Shown: one piece after another, positions 1 to 8,795 of the stretch
How positions within the stretch are numbered: the stretch's first letter is position 1
Layout of the letters: each line of letters begins with the position of its first letter
From: Colwellia sp.
Lineage (GTDB): Bacteria; Pseudomonadota; Gammaproteobacteria; Enterobacterales; Alteromonadaceae
Length of the DNA: 57,843 nt
Direction: 5' to 3'
Assembly: GCA_013215465.1 (NCBI GenBank)
Contig: JABSOW010000015.1
Span: 1 to 57,843, forward strand
The notes under the pieces: model-generated
Databases searched by the model: none
What the model was told of the DNA's origin: nothing
What the model saw: the letters and a program-made list of their open reading frames with translations, nothing else
Position numbers and translations under genes: made by a program

Positions 1-354
1 TTTGTATTCATTGCTATTACCTTCAATAAGTTAGACTCATTTATAAGTATAGACAACAATTAGCTACAACAGAGCCATTTATTTACGATCTAATTTAATA
101 AGCTGCTCTTGTAAATACTTTCAGATTTTTTTCTTCGTTTGCACTGCCAATCTTTTAATGGTTAAGGATGAGAGTATTGTCCTGAACAACTACATGACAA
201 AGGCTCTGCCTTGTATAAATACCCAACAAACAGCTACAAAAAAATCTAGAAAGATCAATAGTCCCTCGCTAATGGCCGCAATTTCCCCTTGAATTGAGAA
301 ATTACTCTCGCTATAAATATTAAAATACCCCTATGTAGTTTACTCAGGCTCAAA

Positions 355-424
355 TGTAGGTCGGAATTTATTCCGACAATACTATCAACTGGTGATAATT
401 TGTCGCACTAAAGTACGACCTACA
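355..424. repeat. REP/REPIN-like palindromic repeat
   Basis: The outer arms TGTAGGTCG and CGACCTACA are perfectly complementary. Each end has its own smaller palindrome: GTCGGAATTTATTCCGAC on the left and TGTCG...CGAC on the right. Two head-to-head palindromes about 20 bases apart match the architecture of REPIN-type extragenic repeats. No second copy was seen in this window. Confidence 0.6.
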
Positions 425-532
425 AAGAAATAAAGAAATAAAGAAATAAAGACATTAAATTTCTCTTCCTGAGCCAAGTGCATAGGGATGTAAAGTTATT
501 TCCAACAGCTATTATTCCTATAAAAAACTCCT

Positions 533-617
533 CAACCTTTTGGTGGATATAAAGAAATTTTAAACGTTGTTAATATGTTAACTAAGGTTGGTTACCTAAG
601 TTTGAACAGAAGAATGG
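533..617 (+). repeat. 85-bp direct repeat, copy 1
   Basis: Starts CAACCTTTTGGTGGATAT and ends AGAAGAATGG. Copy 2 lies at 736-820 with the same length and scattered substitutions. The unit contains the palindromic core TTAATATGTTAA followed by CTAAGGTTGG (570-591), the part that also occurs elsewhere in the window. Both copies are upstream of the sulfatase gene. Confidence 0.75.
570..591 (+). promoter_or_regulatory. Candidate operator, site 1 of a five-member motif
   Basis: TTAATATGTTAACTAAGG followed by TTGG. It fits the pattern RTGTTAA-N-TA-NNN-TTGG shared with 773-794, 23966-23987, 29956-29977 and 30200-30216. The regulator is unknown; the only MarR-type regulator in the window is the HpaR-like protein at 30272-30694, whose family binds palindromes of about this size. 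Confidence 0.45.
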
Positions 618-735
618 CATGCTTTTTAGCGGTAAATATGTCTTTCTTCGTAAAGTCTCTGCAAGAATTTTTTGATATGACCAAAATAATAATAAAGTTG
701 GCTTTAACATCTACATTTTCTGTAAATACGCATAT

Positions 736-820
736 CAACCTTTTGGTGGATATGAAGAGATTATAAATATTGTTAACGTGTTAACTAAGGTTGGGCGAAA
801 GTTTTTTAATAGAAGAATGG
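736..820 (+). repeat. 85-bp direct repeat, copy 2
   Basis: Second copy of the unit at 533-617, ending about 190 bases before the sulfatase start. Its core is GTTAACGTGTTAAC (772-785), again followed by TAAGGTTGG. The duplication of a palindrome-bearing block before an operon suggests paired regulator sites rather than coding sequence. Confidence 0.75.
773..794 (+). promoter_or_regulatory. Candidate operator, site 2
   Basis: TTAACGTGTTAACTAAGG followed by TTGG, in the second 85-bp repeat, about 216 bases before the sulfatase start codon. Same 17-base pattern and spacing as site 1. The placement fits control of the sulfatase-aldehyde dehydrogenase-aminotransferase operon. Confidence 0.45.
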
Positions 821-1009
821 TACTTAAATATGTAGTTAAATTTCAAATCTAATTACAGTGGATAAAGAAAATAATTCGGTAGAAATGTAACAGATAGTTT
901 AATCATTATATTGGTAATGACACTCAAGCTATTAATTTTTTTGATATATTTAAATGGTAAATGGCCTGTATCCACTATGTGGGTCTTAAGGATTAGAGGA
1001 ATAAGTATA

Positions 1010-2698
1010 ATGATTAAGCGTAGAGAAAAGTACAAAAAAATTATTTTTGCATTCGTCATGGGTTTGTATGCTCTTTATGCATCTGCGGTGTTAGCGTTAG
1101 ATCTAAGCTTAAAAGATCAGCGTCCTAATGTTATCGTTATTGTTGCTGATGATTTAGGTTTTAATGATTTAGGGTATTTAGGTAGTGAGATTGAAACACC
1201 AAATTTAGATGCTCTTGCGAACAAAGGAGTTATTCTTAATAACTTTCATACAGCACCGTTTTGTTCACCAACACGGTCAATGTTGCTTTCAGGTACCGAC
1301 AACCATATTGCCGGACTTGGTATTATGGGTGAAGATCTTACGCCAGAACTTGAAGGGAAACCTGGTTATGAAGGGTATTTAAATACCAGAGTAGCGTCTT
1401 TACCTGAATTGTTCAAAAACGCGGGTTACCATACTTATATGACAGGTAAATGGCATTTAGGACATGATGCTGAAACAAGCCCCGCAGCACGTGGCTTTGA
1501 ACAATCATTTGTTTTAACCGATGGTGGCGCGGGTGCGTTTAGTAATAAATTACGAATCTTTGGTGCGGGTGACGCAAACTATCGTCAAGGTAAAGAGAAA
1601 GTTGGTAAATTACCGAATGATTTTTATAGCACTAAATTTTATACCAACACAATGATTGACTATATAGAAAAAGGTCGTAAAACGGGTGTGCCATTTTTTG
1701 CTTATTTGGCCTACACTGCACCGCATTGGCCTTTGCAAGCTCCGCGTGCTTCTATTGAAAAATATAAGGGGAAATATGATCAAGGGTACGATGCTTTACA
1801 TCAAAAGCGCTTAAAAAGTTTACAAGTATTAGGGCTGTTTAATGAAAGCGTGAAAGCTTTTCCTCACTCGTTAGACGTTAAACCTTGGCAAGAATTAACC
1901 TCAAAAGAGCAAAAGAGACAAGCGCGTATTATGGAAGTGTATGCGGCAATGGTTGATGATCTTGACCAATATGTTGGCAAGTTAGTGAGCTATTTAAAAT
2001 CAACGGATCAATACGACAACACACTCATTGTTTTTATGTCGGATAATGGTCCAGAAGGCAATAATATTGCTGAATACCTACCGGGTTTCACTAAGTGGAT
2101 AACTAACTGCTGTAACAATACTTTTGATAATATTGGTAATGCTGATTCATATGTTTGGTTAGGTTCTGCATGGGCAAGAGCCGGTAGTGCACCTTTACGT
2201 ATGTTCAAAGGTTATACCTCACAAGGCGGATTACGCACACCTGCTTTTTTCCATTATCCGAAAGCCTTTCCCGCACAAAAAAATAATCAAACTTTTATTC
2301 ATGTTAAGGATGTTATGCCTACCTTACTTGAACTTGCTGGTATTGAACATCCTGGTGCTAGTCAATATCGAGGACGGGAGATCGTGTCGATGCAAGGTGA
2401 TTCGATATTACCTCTATTAACCGCAAATAGTAGCACTATTAAGCGCCGTCAGAACTATACCGGCTGGGAGCTTAATGACTATCGGGGTATACGCTCTGGC
2501 GACTGGAAAATTTATTATAGTCCGAAAGTCGGTTACGAGCCTTTGGCATCAGCAAAACAATGGCAACTATTTAATTTGGCGTCAGATCCAACTGAAGTCA
2601 ATAATTTAGCAAATCAGTATCCAGACAAACTAACCGAAATGCTTAAACTTTGGCAGGACTATGTACAAAAGAACGGCGTTATTCTCCTGAATCAATAG
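1010..2698 (+). CDS. Secreted arylsulfatase-type sulfatase (formylglycine class)
   Basis: A type I sulfatase that would remove sulfate from an organic sulfate ester in the periplasm. The motif CSPTR (Cys85) is the C-x-P-x-R site converted to formylglycine. ADDLG (Asp47-Asp48) supplies metal ligands, TGKWHLG (about 145-151) is the second signature, and MSDNGPEG carries the downstream Asp/Asn ligands. An upstream in-frame ATG at 911 exists, but the ATG at 1010 has an AGAGGA site and gives a clean signal peptide (KRREKYKK, then a hydrophobic stretch to about residue 30). The 562-residue length is normal. It is the first gene of a run with an aldehyde dehydrogenase and an aminotransferase, so its substrate may be a sulfated amine or aromatic (inference). 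The maturase that makes formylglycine is not in the window. Confidence 0.9.
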   Translation: MIKRREKYKKIIFAFVMGLYALYASAVLALDLSLKDQRPNVIVIVADDLGFNDLGYLGSEIETPNLDALANKGVILNNFHTAPFCSPTRSMLLSGTDNHIAGLGIMGEDLTPELEGKPGYEGYLNTRVASLPELFKNAGYHTYMTGKWHLGHDAETSPAARGFEQSFVLTDGGAGAFSNKLRIFGAGDANYRQGKEKVGKLPNDFYSTKFYTNTMIDYIEKGRKTGVPFFAYLAYTAPHWPLQAPRASIEKYKGKYDQGYDALHQKRLKSLQVLGLFNESVKAFPHSLDVKPWQELTSKEQKRQARIMEVYAAMVDDLDQYVGKLVSYLKSTDQYDNTLIVFMSDNGPEGNNIAEYLPGFTKWITNCCNNTFDNIGNADSYVWLGSAWARAGSAPLRMFKGYTSQGGLRTPAFFHYPKAFPAQKNNQTFIHVKDVMPTLLELAGIEHPGASQYRGREIVSMQGDSILPLLTANSSTIKRRQNYTGWELNDYRGIRSGDWKIYYSPKVGYEPLASAKQWQLFNLASDPTEVNNLANQYPDKLTEMLKLWQDYVQKNGVILLNQ

Positions 2699-2772
2699 TG
2701 CATAGTTTTAGTGCATAGTTTTGAGCAAAACCCTATTAAATATATAAAAGAAATAAACCTAAGAGGTAATTT

Positions 2773-4140
2773 ATGAAATCAACAACTTTTGACGTAATTA
2801 ATCCATCAACAGGACAACTACTTGATACTTGTCCTAACTCCACTGAAGAGCAGTTAGACAGTACAGTAGCAGCGGCAAATGTAGCGTTTAAATCATGGTC
2901 TCAAACCAGTGATCAAGTTCGTGTAGACGCATTAAATAAAATGGCTGATTTGGTTGCTGAAAATGCAGATGAATTAGCAAAATTATTGACTCAAGAACAA
3001 GGTAAACCGTTAAAAGGCGTTGGCTCTGAATTTGAAGTTGAAGCGGTGGTTGGCTGGTTAAGAGCGACTGCAGCTATGACGATTGAAACTAAGGTGTTAG
3101 AAGATGGTGATGAGCGTCAAGCCTTATTATTTAGAAAGCCTGTAGGCGTTGTTGCGTCTATCACGCCTTGGAACTGGCCTCTTATGATTGCTATTTGGCA
3201 TTTAGCGCCGGCAATTAGAGTAGGTTGTACTGTTGTTATTAAGCCCGCTAACAACACCCCGCTAAGTACGTTATTAATGGTGGACATCTTAAATAAAGCA
3301 CTACCTAGTGGTGTACTAAGCGTGATTACAGGTCGTGAGGGACACAAGTTATCCTCTCATGAAGGAATTCATAAAGTCGTCTTTACGGGTTCTACCCCAG
3401 TTGGTAAAGTTGTAATGAAAAATGCGGCAGATAGTTTAAAAAGATTAACGCTTGAGTTAGGAGGCAATGATGCAGGCATAGTTTTACCTGATGTTGATGT
3501 TAAGGAAATAGCCGAGGGCTTATTTTGGGGGGCGTTTATTAATAATGGCCAAACCTGTGCGGCATTAAAGCGTCTTTATGTACATGAAGATGTTTATGAG
3601 CAAGTGTGTGAAGCGTTAACTGAAATTGTTAATAATATGCCGATGGGCGATGGTCTAGATGAAAATAACATTTTTGGGCCAATTCAAAATAAATCTCAAT
3701 TTAATCTTGTTGCTGAATTAGTTGAAGATGCCAAAAATAGTGGTGCCAGCATTCTTTGCGGCGGAGAAGCTATGCCGGGTAACGGGTATTTCTATCCATT
3801 AACGTTAATTGCAAATGCTGTTGAAGGCATGCGTATTGTTGACGAAGAACAATTTGGCCCTGCTTTACCTATCATCAAATATAGTGATATTGAAGATGCA
3901 ATAGCGCAAGCTAATCGCTCTGATATGGGGTTGGGTGGCTCTGTATGGTCTAAAGATATAGAGCAGGCAAAGTCAATTGCTGCCCGTATTGAAAGTGGTA
4001 GCGTGTGGATAAATGGACATGGGCAGTTGCTGCCGCATGTACCGTTTGGTGGTGTTAAATCTTCAGGTATCGGCGTAGAGTTCGGCCAAGAAGGACTTCA
4101 TGAATACACCACCATACAAGCAATGCATATTTTCAAGTAA
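2773..4140 (+). CDS. NAD(P)-dependent aldehyde dehydrogenase
   Basis: Oxidises an aldehyde to the acid. All key residues are visible: Asn134 in TPWNWP, Lys157 in VIKPAN, the glycine loop FTGSTPVGK, the general base Glu228 in LELGGND, and nucleophile Cys262 in GQTCAALKR. At 455 residues it is a compact member, nearest by eye to the succinate-semialdehyde / aminobutyraldehyde / aromatic aldehyde branch; the exact substrate cannot be read from sequence. It has an AGAGG site before the ATG, lies 74 bases after the sulfatase and 92 bases before a class III aminotransferase, and would take the aldehyde that enzyme makes. Confidence 0.93.
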   Translation: MKSTTFDVINPSTGQLLDTCPNSTEEQLDSTVAAANVAFKSWSQTSDQVRVDALNKMADLVAENADELAKLLTQEQGKPLKGVGSEFEVEAVVGWLRATAAMTIETKVLEDGDERQALLFRKPVGVVASITPWNWPLMIAIWHLAPAIRVGCTVVIKPANNTPLSTLLMVDILNKALPSGVLSVITGREGHKLSSHEGIHKVVFTGSTPVGKVVMKNAADSLKRLTLELGGNDAGIVLPDVDVKEIAEGLFWGAFINNGQTCAALKRLYVHEDVYEQVCEALTEIVNNMPMGDGLDENNIFGPIQNKSQFNLVAELVEDAKNSGASILCGGEAMPGNGYFYPLTLIANAVEGMRIVDEEQFGPALPIIKYSDIEDAIAQANRSDMGLGGSVWSKDIEQAKSIAARIESGSVWINGHGQLLPHVPFGGVKSSGIGVEFGQEGLHEYTTIQAMHIFK

Positions 4141-4232
4141 AAGTATCGTTATAAAAATTTACCCATAACGTGAAGCAGGCGTGTTTAATAGACATGCCAA
4201 CTCACTTATAGATTATTAATTGTAGAGAAAAT

Positions 4233-5573
4233 ATGACAGATTATTCAAAAGATTTTTGGCATCCGATGTTGCATCCAAATGAAGCAAAACAGAGAGAACC
4301 AATTCATATCGTTAGTGGTGATGGTGTTTATATTACTGATGACAAAGGCCAAAAGTTGTTAGACGGTGTTGCTGGGCTATGGTGTGTTAACGTTGGGCAC
4401 AACAGACCTGAAATGAAACAAGCAATAATGAACCAGCTTGATGAATTGGAATATTTTCAACTATTTGATGGTATTTCTCATCCTCGTGCGACGGAGTTAG
4501 CGGCTAAGTTAGTGAGCTTGACTAAACCAGAAAAAATGACAAAAGCCTTTTTTACTTCAGGTGGTTCAGACTCAGTTGAAACCGCATTAAAATTAGCACG
4601 TCAATTTCATATGATTAACGGTGAGCCAGAACGTAAAAAGTTCATTTCATTGAAAAACTCATATCATGGCGTGCATTTTGGCGGAGCCTCTGTTGGTGGG
4701 CTTAACGTTTTTAGACGTAATTATGAACCATTGTTAGGCGGCGTTACTCAATTGGATACCCCTTGGTTATATCGTAACCCTTGGAATTGTGAAGACCCTG
4801 ATGAACTAGCTAAGCTTTGTGTTGAGCAATTAGAGCGTGAAATTCAGCATCAAATGCCTGATACCATTGCTGCCTTTATTGCTGAGCCAATTTTAGGTGC
4901 GGGTGGTGTTATTGTTCCACCTGAAACGTATTGGCCTTTAGTACGCGAAATGTGTGATAAATATGGCATTTTATTGATTGCTGATGAAGTAGTTACTGGC
5001 TTTGGTCGCTCTGGCTGTATGTTTGGTAGCCGTGGTTGGGGCGTTGCACCAGATATGATGTGTTTGGCTAAAGGCCTATCATCAGGTTATATCCCCTTGG
5101 GCGCTGTCATGATCAATGAGCGTATGGAAAAAGCATGGGATGATAACGCTGACTTTAATGGTGTTATTATGACTGGCTTGACCTATTCAGGTCATCCTGT
5201 TGCTTGTGCTGCGGGTATTGAAGCCTTGAATATTGTTGAAAGAGAAGACTTACCAGGAAATGCTAAAGTTCAGGGAGCTTATTTACTTAATGCTCTACAA
5301 CCTATGGTAGAAAAGTTTAAATCGGTAGGTGAGATTAGAGGTAAAGGGTTAATGATTGCTATCGATTTAGTGGTTGATAAAGAAACTCGAGAGCCAATCG
5401 ACCCTACAAGTGGTTTTGCAAATGAAATTGCTGCTGCAGCACGTGCTGCCGGTGTTTTAATTCGTCCGGTAGGTACAAAAATCATTTTGTCACCGCCATT
5501 AATTTTCCAACAGAAACATTGTGACCAACTTGTTGAAGTGCTAAATATAGCATTTACTGAAGTCGATAAATAA
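4233..5573 (+). CDS. Class III omega-aminotransferase (PLP)
   Basis: Transfers an amino group from an omega-amino acid or amine to a keto acid such as pyruvate, leaving an aldehyde. The PLP lysine is Lys280 in CLAKGLSSGYIPLG. Asp251 in IADEVVTGFGRSG binds the pyridine nitrogen and TSGGSDSVETALKLAR (about 108-123) is the phosphate-binding region. The sequence resembles taurine/beta-alanine/putrescine:pyruvate aminotransferases; I cannot separate these. Length 446 is typical. It follows the aldehyde dehydrogenase and ends in a hairpin terminator, so sulfatase-dehydrogenase-aminotransferase form a probable three-gene unit. Confidence 0.92.
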   Translation: MTDYSKDFWHPMLHPNEAKQREPIHIVSGDGVYITDDKGQKLLDGVAGLWCVNVGHNRPEMKQAIMNQLDELEYFQLFDGISHPRATELAAKLVSLTKPEKMTKAFFTSGGSDSVETALKLARQFHMINGEPERKKFISLKNSYHGVHFGGASVGGLNVFRRNYEPLLGGVTQLDTPWLYRNPWNCEDPDELAKLCVEQLEREIQHQMPDTIAAFIAEPILGAGGVIVPPETYWPLVREMCDKYGILLIADEVVTGFGRSGCMFGSRGWGVAPDMMCLAKGLSSGYIPLGAVMINERMEKAWDDNADFNGVIMTGLTYSGHPVACAAGIEALNIVEREDLPGNAKVQGAYLLNALQPMVEKFKSVGEIRGKGLMIAIDLVVDKETREPIDPTSGFANEIAAAARAAGVLIRPVGTKIILSPPLIFQQKHCDQLVEVLNIAFTEVDK

Positions 5574-5580
5574 ACGTGAT

Positions 5581-5609
5581 TATGCCGCCCTTATGAGGCG
5601 GTATTTTTA
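5581..5609 (+). terminator. Rho-independent terminator after the aminotransferase
   Basis: Stem TGCCGCC / GGCGGTA (one G-U pair) with a short loop, then TTTTTAT. It starts 8 bases after the stop codon and closes the sulfatase-aldehyde dehydrogenase-aminotransferase run. Confidence 0.8.
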
Positions 5610-5670
5610 TTTCTCAAACCTTTTAATCATATATTAATAACCAAAGAATTAGCCAAGAGAGGAAGCATAT

Positions 5671-6891
5671 ATGTCTTATTCAGGTACAAACACAGATTCA
5701 AGTTATTGGGGCAGTTGCTCTACCGTTATCGATGTTAATACGGTTAAAGCTATCATTGCTATTGTCGTTATTGCCGTTATAGGCCCCTGCATGTTTATCG
5801 TTCAGCCAGCTTATGTGCAAGGCCTAGTTGAATATATGGGATATACAGACGAGCAAGCAGGACTAATTGCCTCGGCAGAGATGTTTGGTGTTGCATTTAC
5901 CGCTATTGGTATTAATTTCATATTGAACCGCTTTAACTGGCGTGTATTGATAGGAATATTTCTTATTCTAGCGGGTGTTGGTAATTTTCTTTCCTTACTG
6001 ATGACAGATGCCAGTTCATTGATGATAATGCGATTTATCACGGGCTTAGGTGCTGGTGGTATTATGGTTTTCTCTTTTACTATGATGGGGATAACACAGC
6101 GAGCTGATCGTAATATGGGCTATATGCTTGTTGCAATACTTGGCTACGGCGCTTTAGGTTTGTTAGTGATGCCAACCGCTTTTGCCTGGGTAGGGGTTGA
6201 AGGTGTGTTAATATTTTTTGGTTTATTTTGTCTGAGCGGTTTGTTTTTTGTTTCAAATTTACCTTGTTCTCATCAAGTCCATGACGAATTAGCTGACAGG
6301 GGGAAAACCTACCCTCGCTCAACTAAATTGATAACCTTGTCTGGCGTATTGTTTTATAACGTTGCTATTGGCTTAGTATGGGTTTATATGTTTGTCTTGG
6401 GCGTAGAAGCAGGCATTGCCGAACAAACGGTGGCTAATGGATTAACAGCCTCACAATTTTGTGGGGTTTTAGGGGCATCAATGGCGGTATTTTTTGAAGG
6501 TCGTTATGGTCGCTTATTGCCTTTGACTGTTGGTATTTTAGGAGGAGCGGTAGGAATTGGTTTACTACTTGGTGTGCCTTCTGCGATAGGTTTTATCGTC
6601 GCCGTTTGTTTGTTTAACGGCTTATGGAATCTTACTATGCCATACCTAATGGCGTTATTATCAGATTTTGATAGCAAAGGGCGTATGGTGACCTTTGGGG
6701 TGACGCTACAATTTGTCGGTTATGCTATTGGGCCAGCGCTAGCTGCTTTATTACTTGATGTTGGCGGTTTCGATTTAATTAATAGTCTTGCAATAGGTTT
6801 ATTTGTTGTTGCGGTCGTATTATTAATACCTGGAATTCGTGCTCAGAAATCAAATACTTGTCACGCTGTTAGTGCTACTTCATTAGGTTAA
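5671..6891 (+). CDS. MFS transporter
   Basis: An inner-membrane major facilitator protein of 406 residues with about twelve hydrophobic segments. The loop after segment 2 is NRFNWRVLIG, a variant of the MFS signature, and GLGAGGIMVF resembles the segment 4-5 region. It is paralogous to the MFS at 17407-18615: both begin their core with a D/E-x-QAG stretch, SAE, and an NWR loop. An AGAGAGGAAG site precedes the ATG. Its place between amine-catabolic genes suggests uptake or export of the amine or its product; the substrate is unknown. Confidence 0.85.
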   Translation: MSYSGTNTDSSYWGSCSTVIDVNTVKAIIAIVVIAVIGPCMFIVQPAYVQGLVEYMGYTDEQAGLIASAEMFGVAFTAIGINFILNRFNWRVLIGIFLILAGVGNFLSLLMTDASSLMIMRFITGLGAGGIMVFSFTMMGITQRADRNMGYMLVAILGYGALGLLVMPTAFAWVGVEGVLIFFGLFCLSGLFFVSNLPCSHQVHDELADRGKTYPRSTKLITLSGVLFYNVAIGLVWVYMFVLGVEAGIAEQTVANGLTASQFCGVLGASMAVFFEGRYGRLLPLTVGILGGAVGIGLLLGVPSAIGFIVAVCLFNGLWNLTMPYLMALLSDFDSKGRMVTFGVTLQFVGYAIGPALAALLLDVGGFDLINSLAIGLFVVAVVLLIPGIRAQKSNTCHAVSATSLG

Positions 6892-6939
6892 TTATAACGC
6901 TATCATTACTTTTTTAACGCTTTTTATACCAATTGAAGT

Positions 6940-6958
6940 AATGAATAGATCATTCATT
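6940..6958. promoter_or_regulatory. Palindrome in the gap before the first luxR gene
   Basis: AATGAAT and ATTCATT are separated by five bases, about 100 bases before the regulator gene at 7062. It may be an operator for that gene, or chance in AT-rich DNA. The 170-base gap holds nothing else I can recognise. Confidence 0.25.
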
Positions 6959-7061
6959 ATTTCATTTGAGTCTTATCGTTAGCTTATCGCAAGAGTTAAA
7001 CTATGGCGGTACTTTACTCGTGATCAAGGAGCTAGAGAGTATATACAAAATGAGATAATAA

Positions 7062-7778
7062 ATGACGAATAAAGAGTTACGAACATCACAATTTCCTAAT
7101 CACTTTCAAGTAGAAAGCTTAGCATTAATCAATGGACTCTTTGATATAAGCTCTTCTGCATTCTATCTTATAGATCCTAATATGCAGCAGAAAGGTATTG
7201 TATTACAAGGAATCACTAAAGAGTCAGATAAAGCCTATAAAACAATCTATAAGGATTTGGATTTATCCCACCCTAGTCGGTTTGTAAATCGCAGTGAAAC
7301 TGTTGTTTGTTTAGAAGATTTATATAGAACTCAAACATTTCGCCAATCGCTATATTATCAAGACTTTCTTCAACCTATGAATATTGAACATGCATGCGAT
7401 ATGTTTTTTAGATGTGATGGGAAAATTATTGCTGTACTTACCATGTTGCGTGATTCATCACTATCAAAGTTTGGTGAGGATGAAATAGCTAAGTTATCAG
7501 AAATACAGCGGTTTTTGGAGTATGCAATTAATTTGGTTTATTTGCCTGCTCGTATATCTCAACGAGAATCAATCAGTAACACTTATGGATTAACAGGTAG
7601 AGAGTTAGATGTTTTAGAGTGGATTATTGGAGGGGTTGAAAATAAAACAGTGGCAAAAGAATTATCAATTAGCCTTGCAACAGTAAAAACACATTTATTA
7701 CATATTTATGCAAAATTTAGTGTTAATTCAAGAGCCAAGTTACTTGCTAAAGTTTTTATTGAGATTAATTTATATTAA
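7062..7778 (+). CDS. LuxR-family transcriptional regulator, paralogue 1
   Basis: A 238-residue regulator with an N-terminal sensor-like region (about 1-165, GAF-like in feel but not assigned) and a C-terminal LuxR helix-turn-helix at about 172-236. The helices are visible in LTGRELDVLEWIIGG and VAKELSISLATVKTHLLHIY. It is a close paralogue of the protein at 12208-12933, with about three quarters of residues identical by eye over the full length. No phosphoacceptor domain and no acyl-homoserine-lactone signature was recognised. It probably senses a catabolic intermediate and controls the neighbouring amine genes. Its stop overlaps the stop of the convergent regulator. Confidence 0.88.
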   Translation: MTNKELRTSQFPNHFQVESLALINGLFDISSSAFYLIDPNMQQKGIVLQGITKESDKAYKTIYKDLDLSHPSRFVNRSETVVCLEDLYRTQTFRQSLYYQDFLQPMNIEHACDMFFRCDGKIIAVLTMLRDSSLSKFGEDEIAKLSEIQRFLEYAINLVYLPARISQRESISNTYGLTGRELDVLEWIIGGVENKTVAKELSISLATVKTHLLHIYAKFSVNSRAKLLAKVFIEINLY

Positions 7779-8530
7779 ATAAAGTGGTAAAATAATTCAG
7801 CTTGAGACTTGATATCCAGTTTGCGATAGATGTTTTTTCGATGGTTTTTAACAGTCCCTTCGGATATGAAGCATTTCTCAGCAATAGCAGCAGACGATAA
7901 GCCGTCCAAAATGAGCTCGACAATTTCTTTTTCTCGTTTGGTAAGATTGGATGATTCAAAACGAGTGAGACGATTATTATTGCAATTTAGACCTACATAA
8001 TCCCTTGGCTGGCTTTTTTCTATCAGGTTTCCAATACGCTCGTGAGTAATAATTGCGGATTTAATAGAATCTAAATAAGTATTTAATTCGTTATTAGTGA
8101 CTTGCTGAGTAAGATAATTATCTTTTGTTGTATAAACAATACATATTTTGGTGTCATCGTTAGTGCCGATGATAATATTGGTTTCATTGGACAAACCAAG
8201 GCGTTGATAAAAAGTATCATAGTAAGTGGAGTTGCAAAAGTCATCATTTACAATACTGTCTAAGGTAACGAGTTCTTCATGTTTTTTATAATAAATAACA
8301 TCGTATATAGGGTCTAGCAAATACGCTGACTCACAGTACATTTTGTCAATTTCTGACATTGAATTGCCATCCAAGAAAGTAGGTTGACCCGCTTTTGGAT
8401 AGCTAATGATTCTGGCATTAGAAATAGGGCCTAAGTCTTGAATAGAACATACCACCCGATCATAGAAGTAGCGTTCACCTATACTGCTAATAAGAGAAGG
8501 TAACGTTTTGTATAGACTAGTATTACTCAT
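7775..8530 (-). CDS. LuxR-family transcriptional regulator, divergent subtype
   Basis: 251 residues. The C-terminal LuxR helix-turn-helix begins LTKREKEIVELILDG and continues IAEKCFISEGTVKNHRKNIY. The N-terminal 180 residues are unlike those of the two paralogues in the window and are not assigned to a domain. It runs toward the gene at 7062-7778; both stops share the four-base TTAA at 7775-7778. It is divergent from the ornithine-cyclodeaminase-like gene at 8796, the likeliest target. Confidence 0.87.
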   Translation of the reverse strand: MSNTSLYKTLPSLISSIGERYFYDRVVCSIQDLGPISNARIISYPKAGQPTFLDGNSMSEIDKMYCESAYLLDPIYDVIYYKKHEELVTLDSIVNDDFCNSTYYDTFYQRLGLSNETNIIIGTNDDTKICIVYTTKDNYLTQQVTNNELNTYLDSIKSAIITHERIGNLIEKSQPRDYVGLNCNNNRLTRFESSNLTKREKEIVELILDGLSSAAIAEKCFISEGTVKNHRKNIYRKLDIKSQAELFYHFI

Positions 8531-8646
8531 TTACTCACTCCCGGATATTTTCAGTTATTTTAATATGAGACACTGTCACTAATTGTCTAAATTCATTCTA
8601 ATTTAGAGTTCCATTAGCGGTTTATCATCGCTGTATCTATTCCGTT

Positions 8647-8671
8647 AAAAATGTCCCTAAGGGGACATTTT
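8647..8671. promoter_or_regulatory. Perfect-arm palindrome in a divergent promoter region
   Basis: Arms AAAATGTCCC and GGGACATTTT are separated by about five bases. It lies in the 265-base region between the minus-strand luxR (start 8530) and the plus-strand gene at 8796, so both genes start away from it. A terminator here would serve no upstream gene, which makes an operator or a small-transcript end more likely. The regulator is unknown. Confidence 0.45.
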
Positions 8672-8795
8672 ATACCAAGACTAGTCAATATAGAATAAAT
8701 TTTTAATTAAGTTATTGATGCATTACTTACTATTTGTTGGCAATTAATAGGTAACACAAAAATAGCACATCAGTTCCATTTATATAGGTAGGCCT

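Larger units (their letters stand above)
1..1009. other. Non-coding leader of the sulfatase operon
   Basis: About 1 kb with no convincing gene; the short open frames here lack ribosome binding sites and family resemblance. It holds a REP-like palindrome (355-424), a short tandem repeat with 8-base unit AAAGAAAT (about 424-455), and an 85-bp direct repeat (533-617 and 736-820). The rest is AT-rich with no structure I can name. Confidence 0.7.

Noticed and set aside
575..766. A 63-residue open frame inside the leader of the sulfatase operon
   Set aside because: It begins inside the 85-base repeat, has no ribosome binding site, no recognisable protein character, and the repeat's other copy does not keep the frame.
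911..1009. N-terminal extension of the sulfatase from an upstream ATG
   Set aside because: The extension is hydrophobic without a proper signal layout; the ATG at 1010 has a good ribosome binding site and starts a normal signal peptide.
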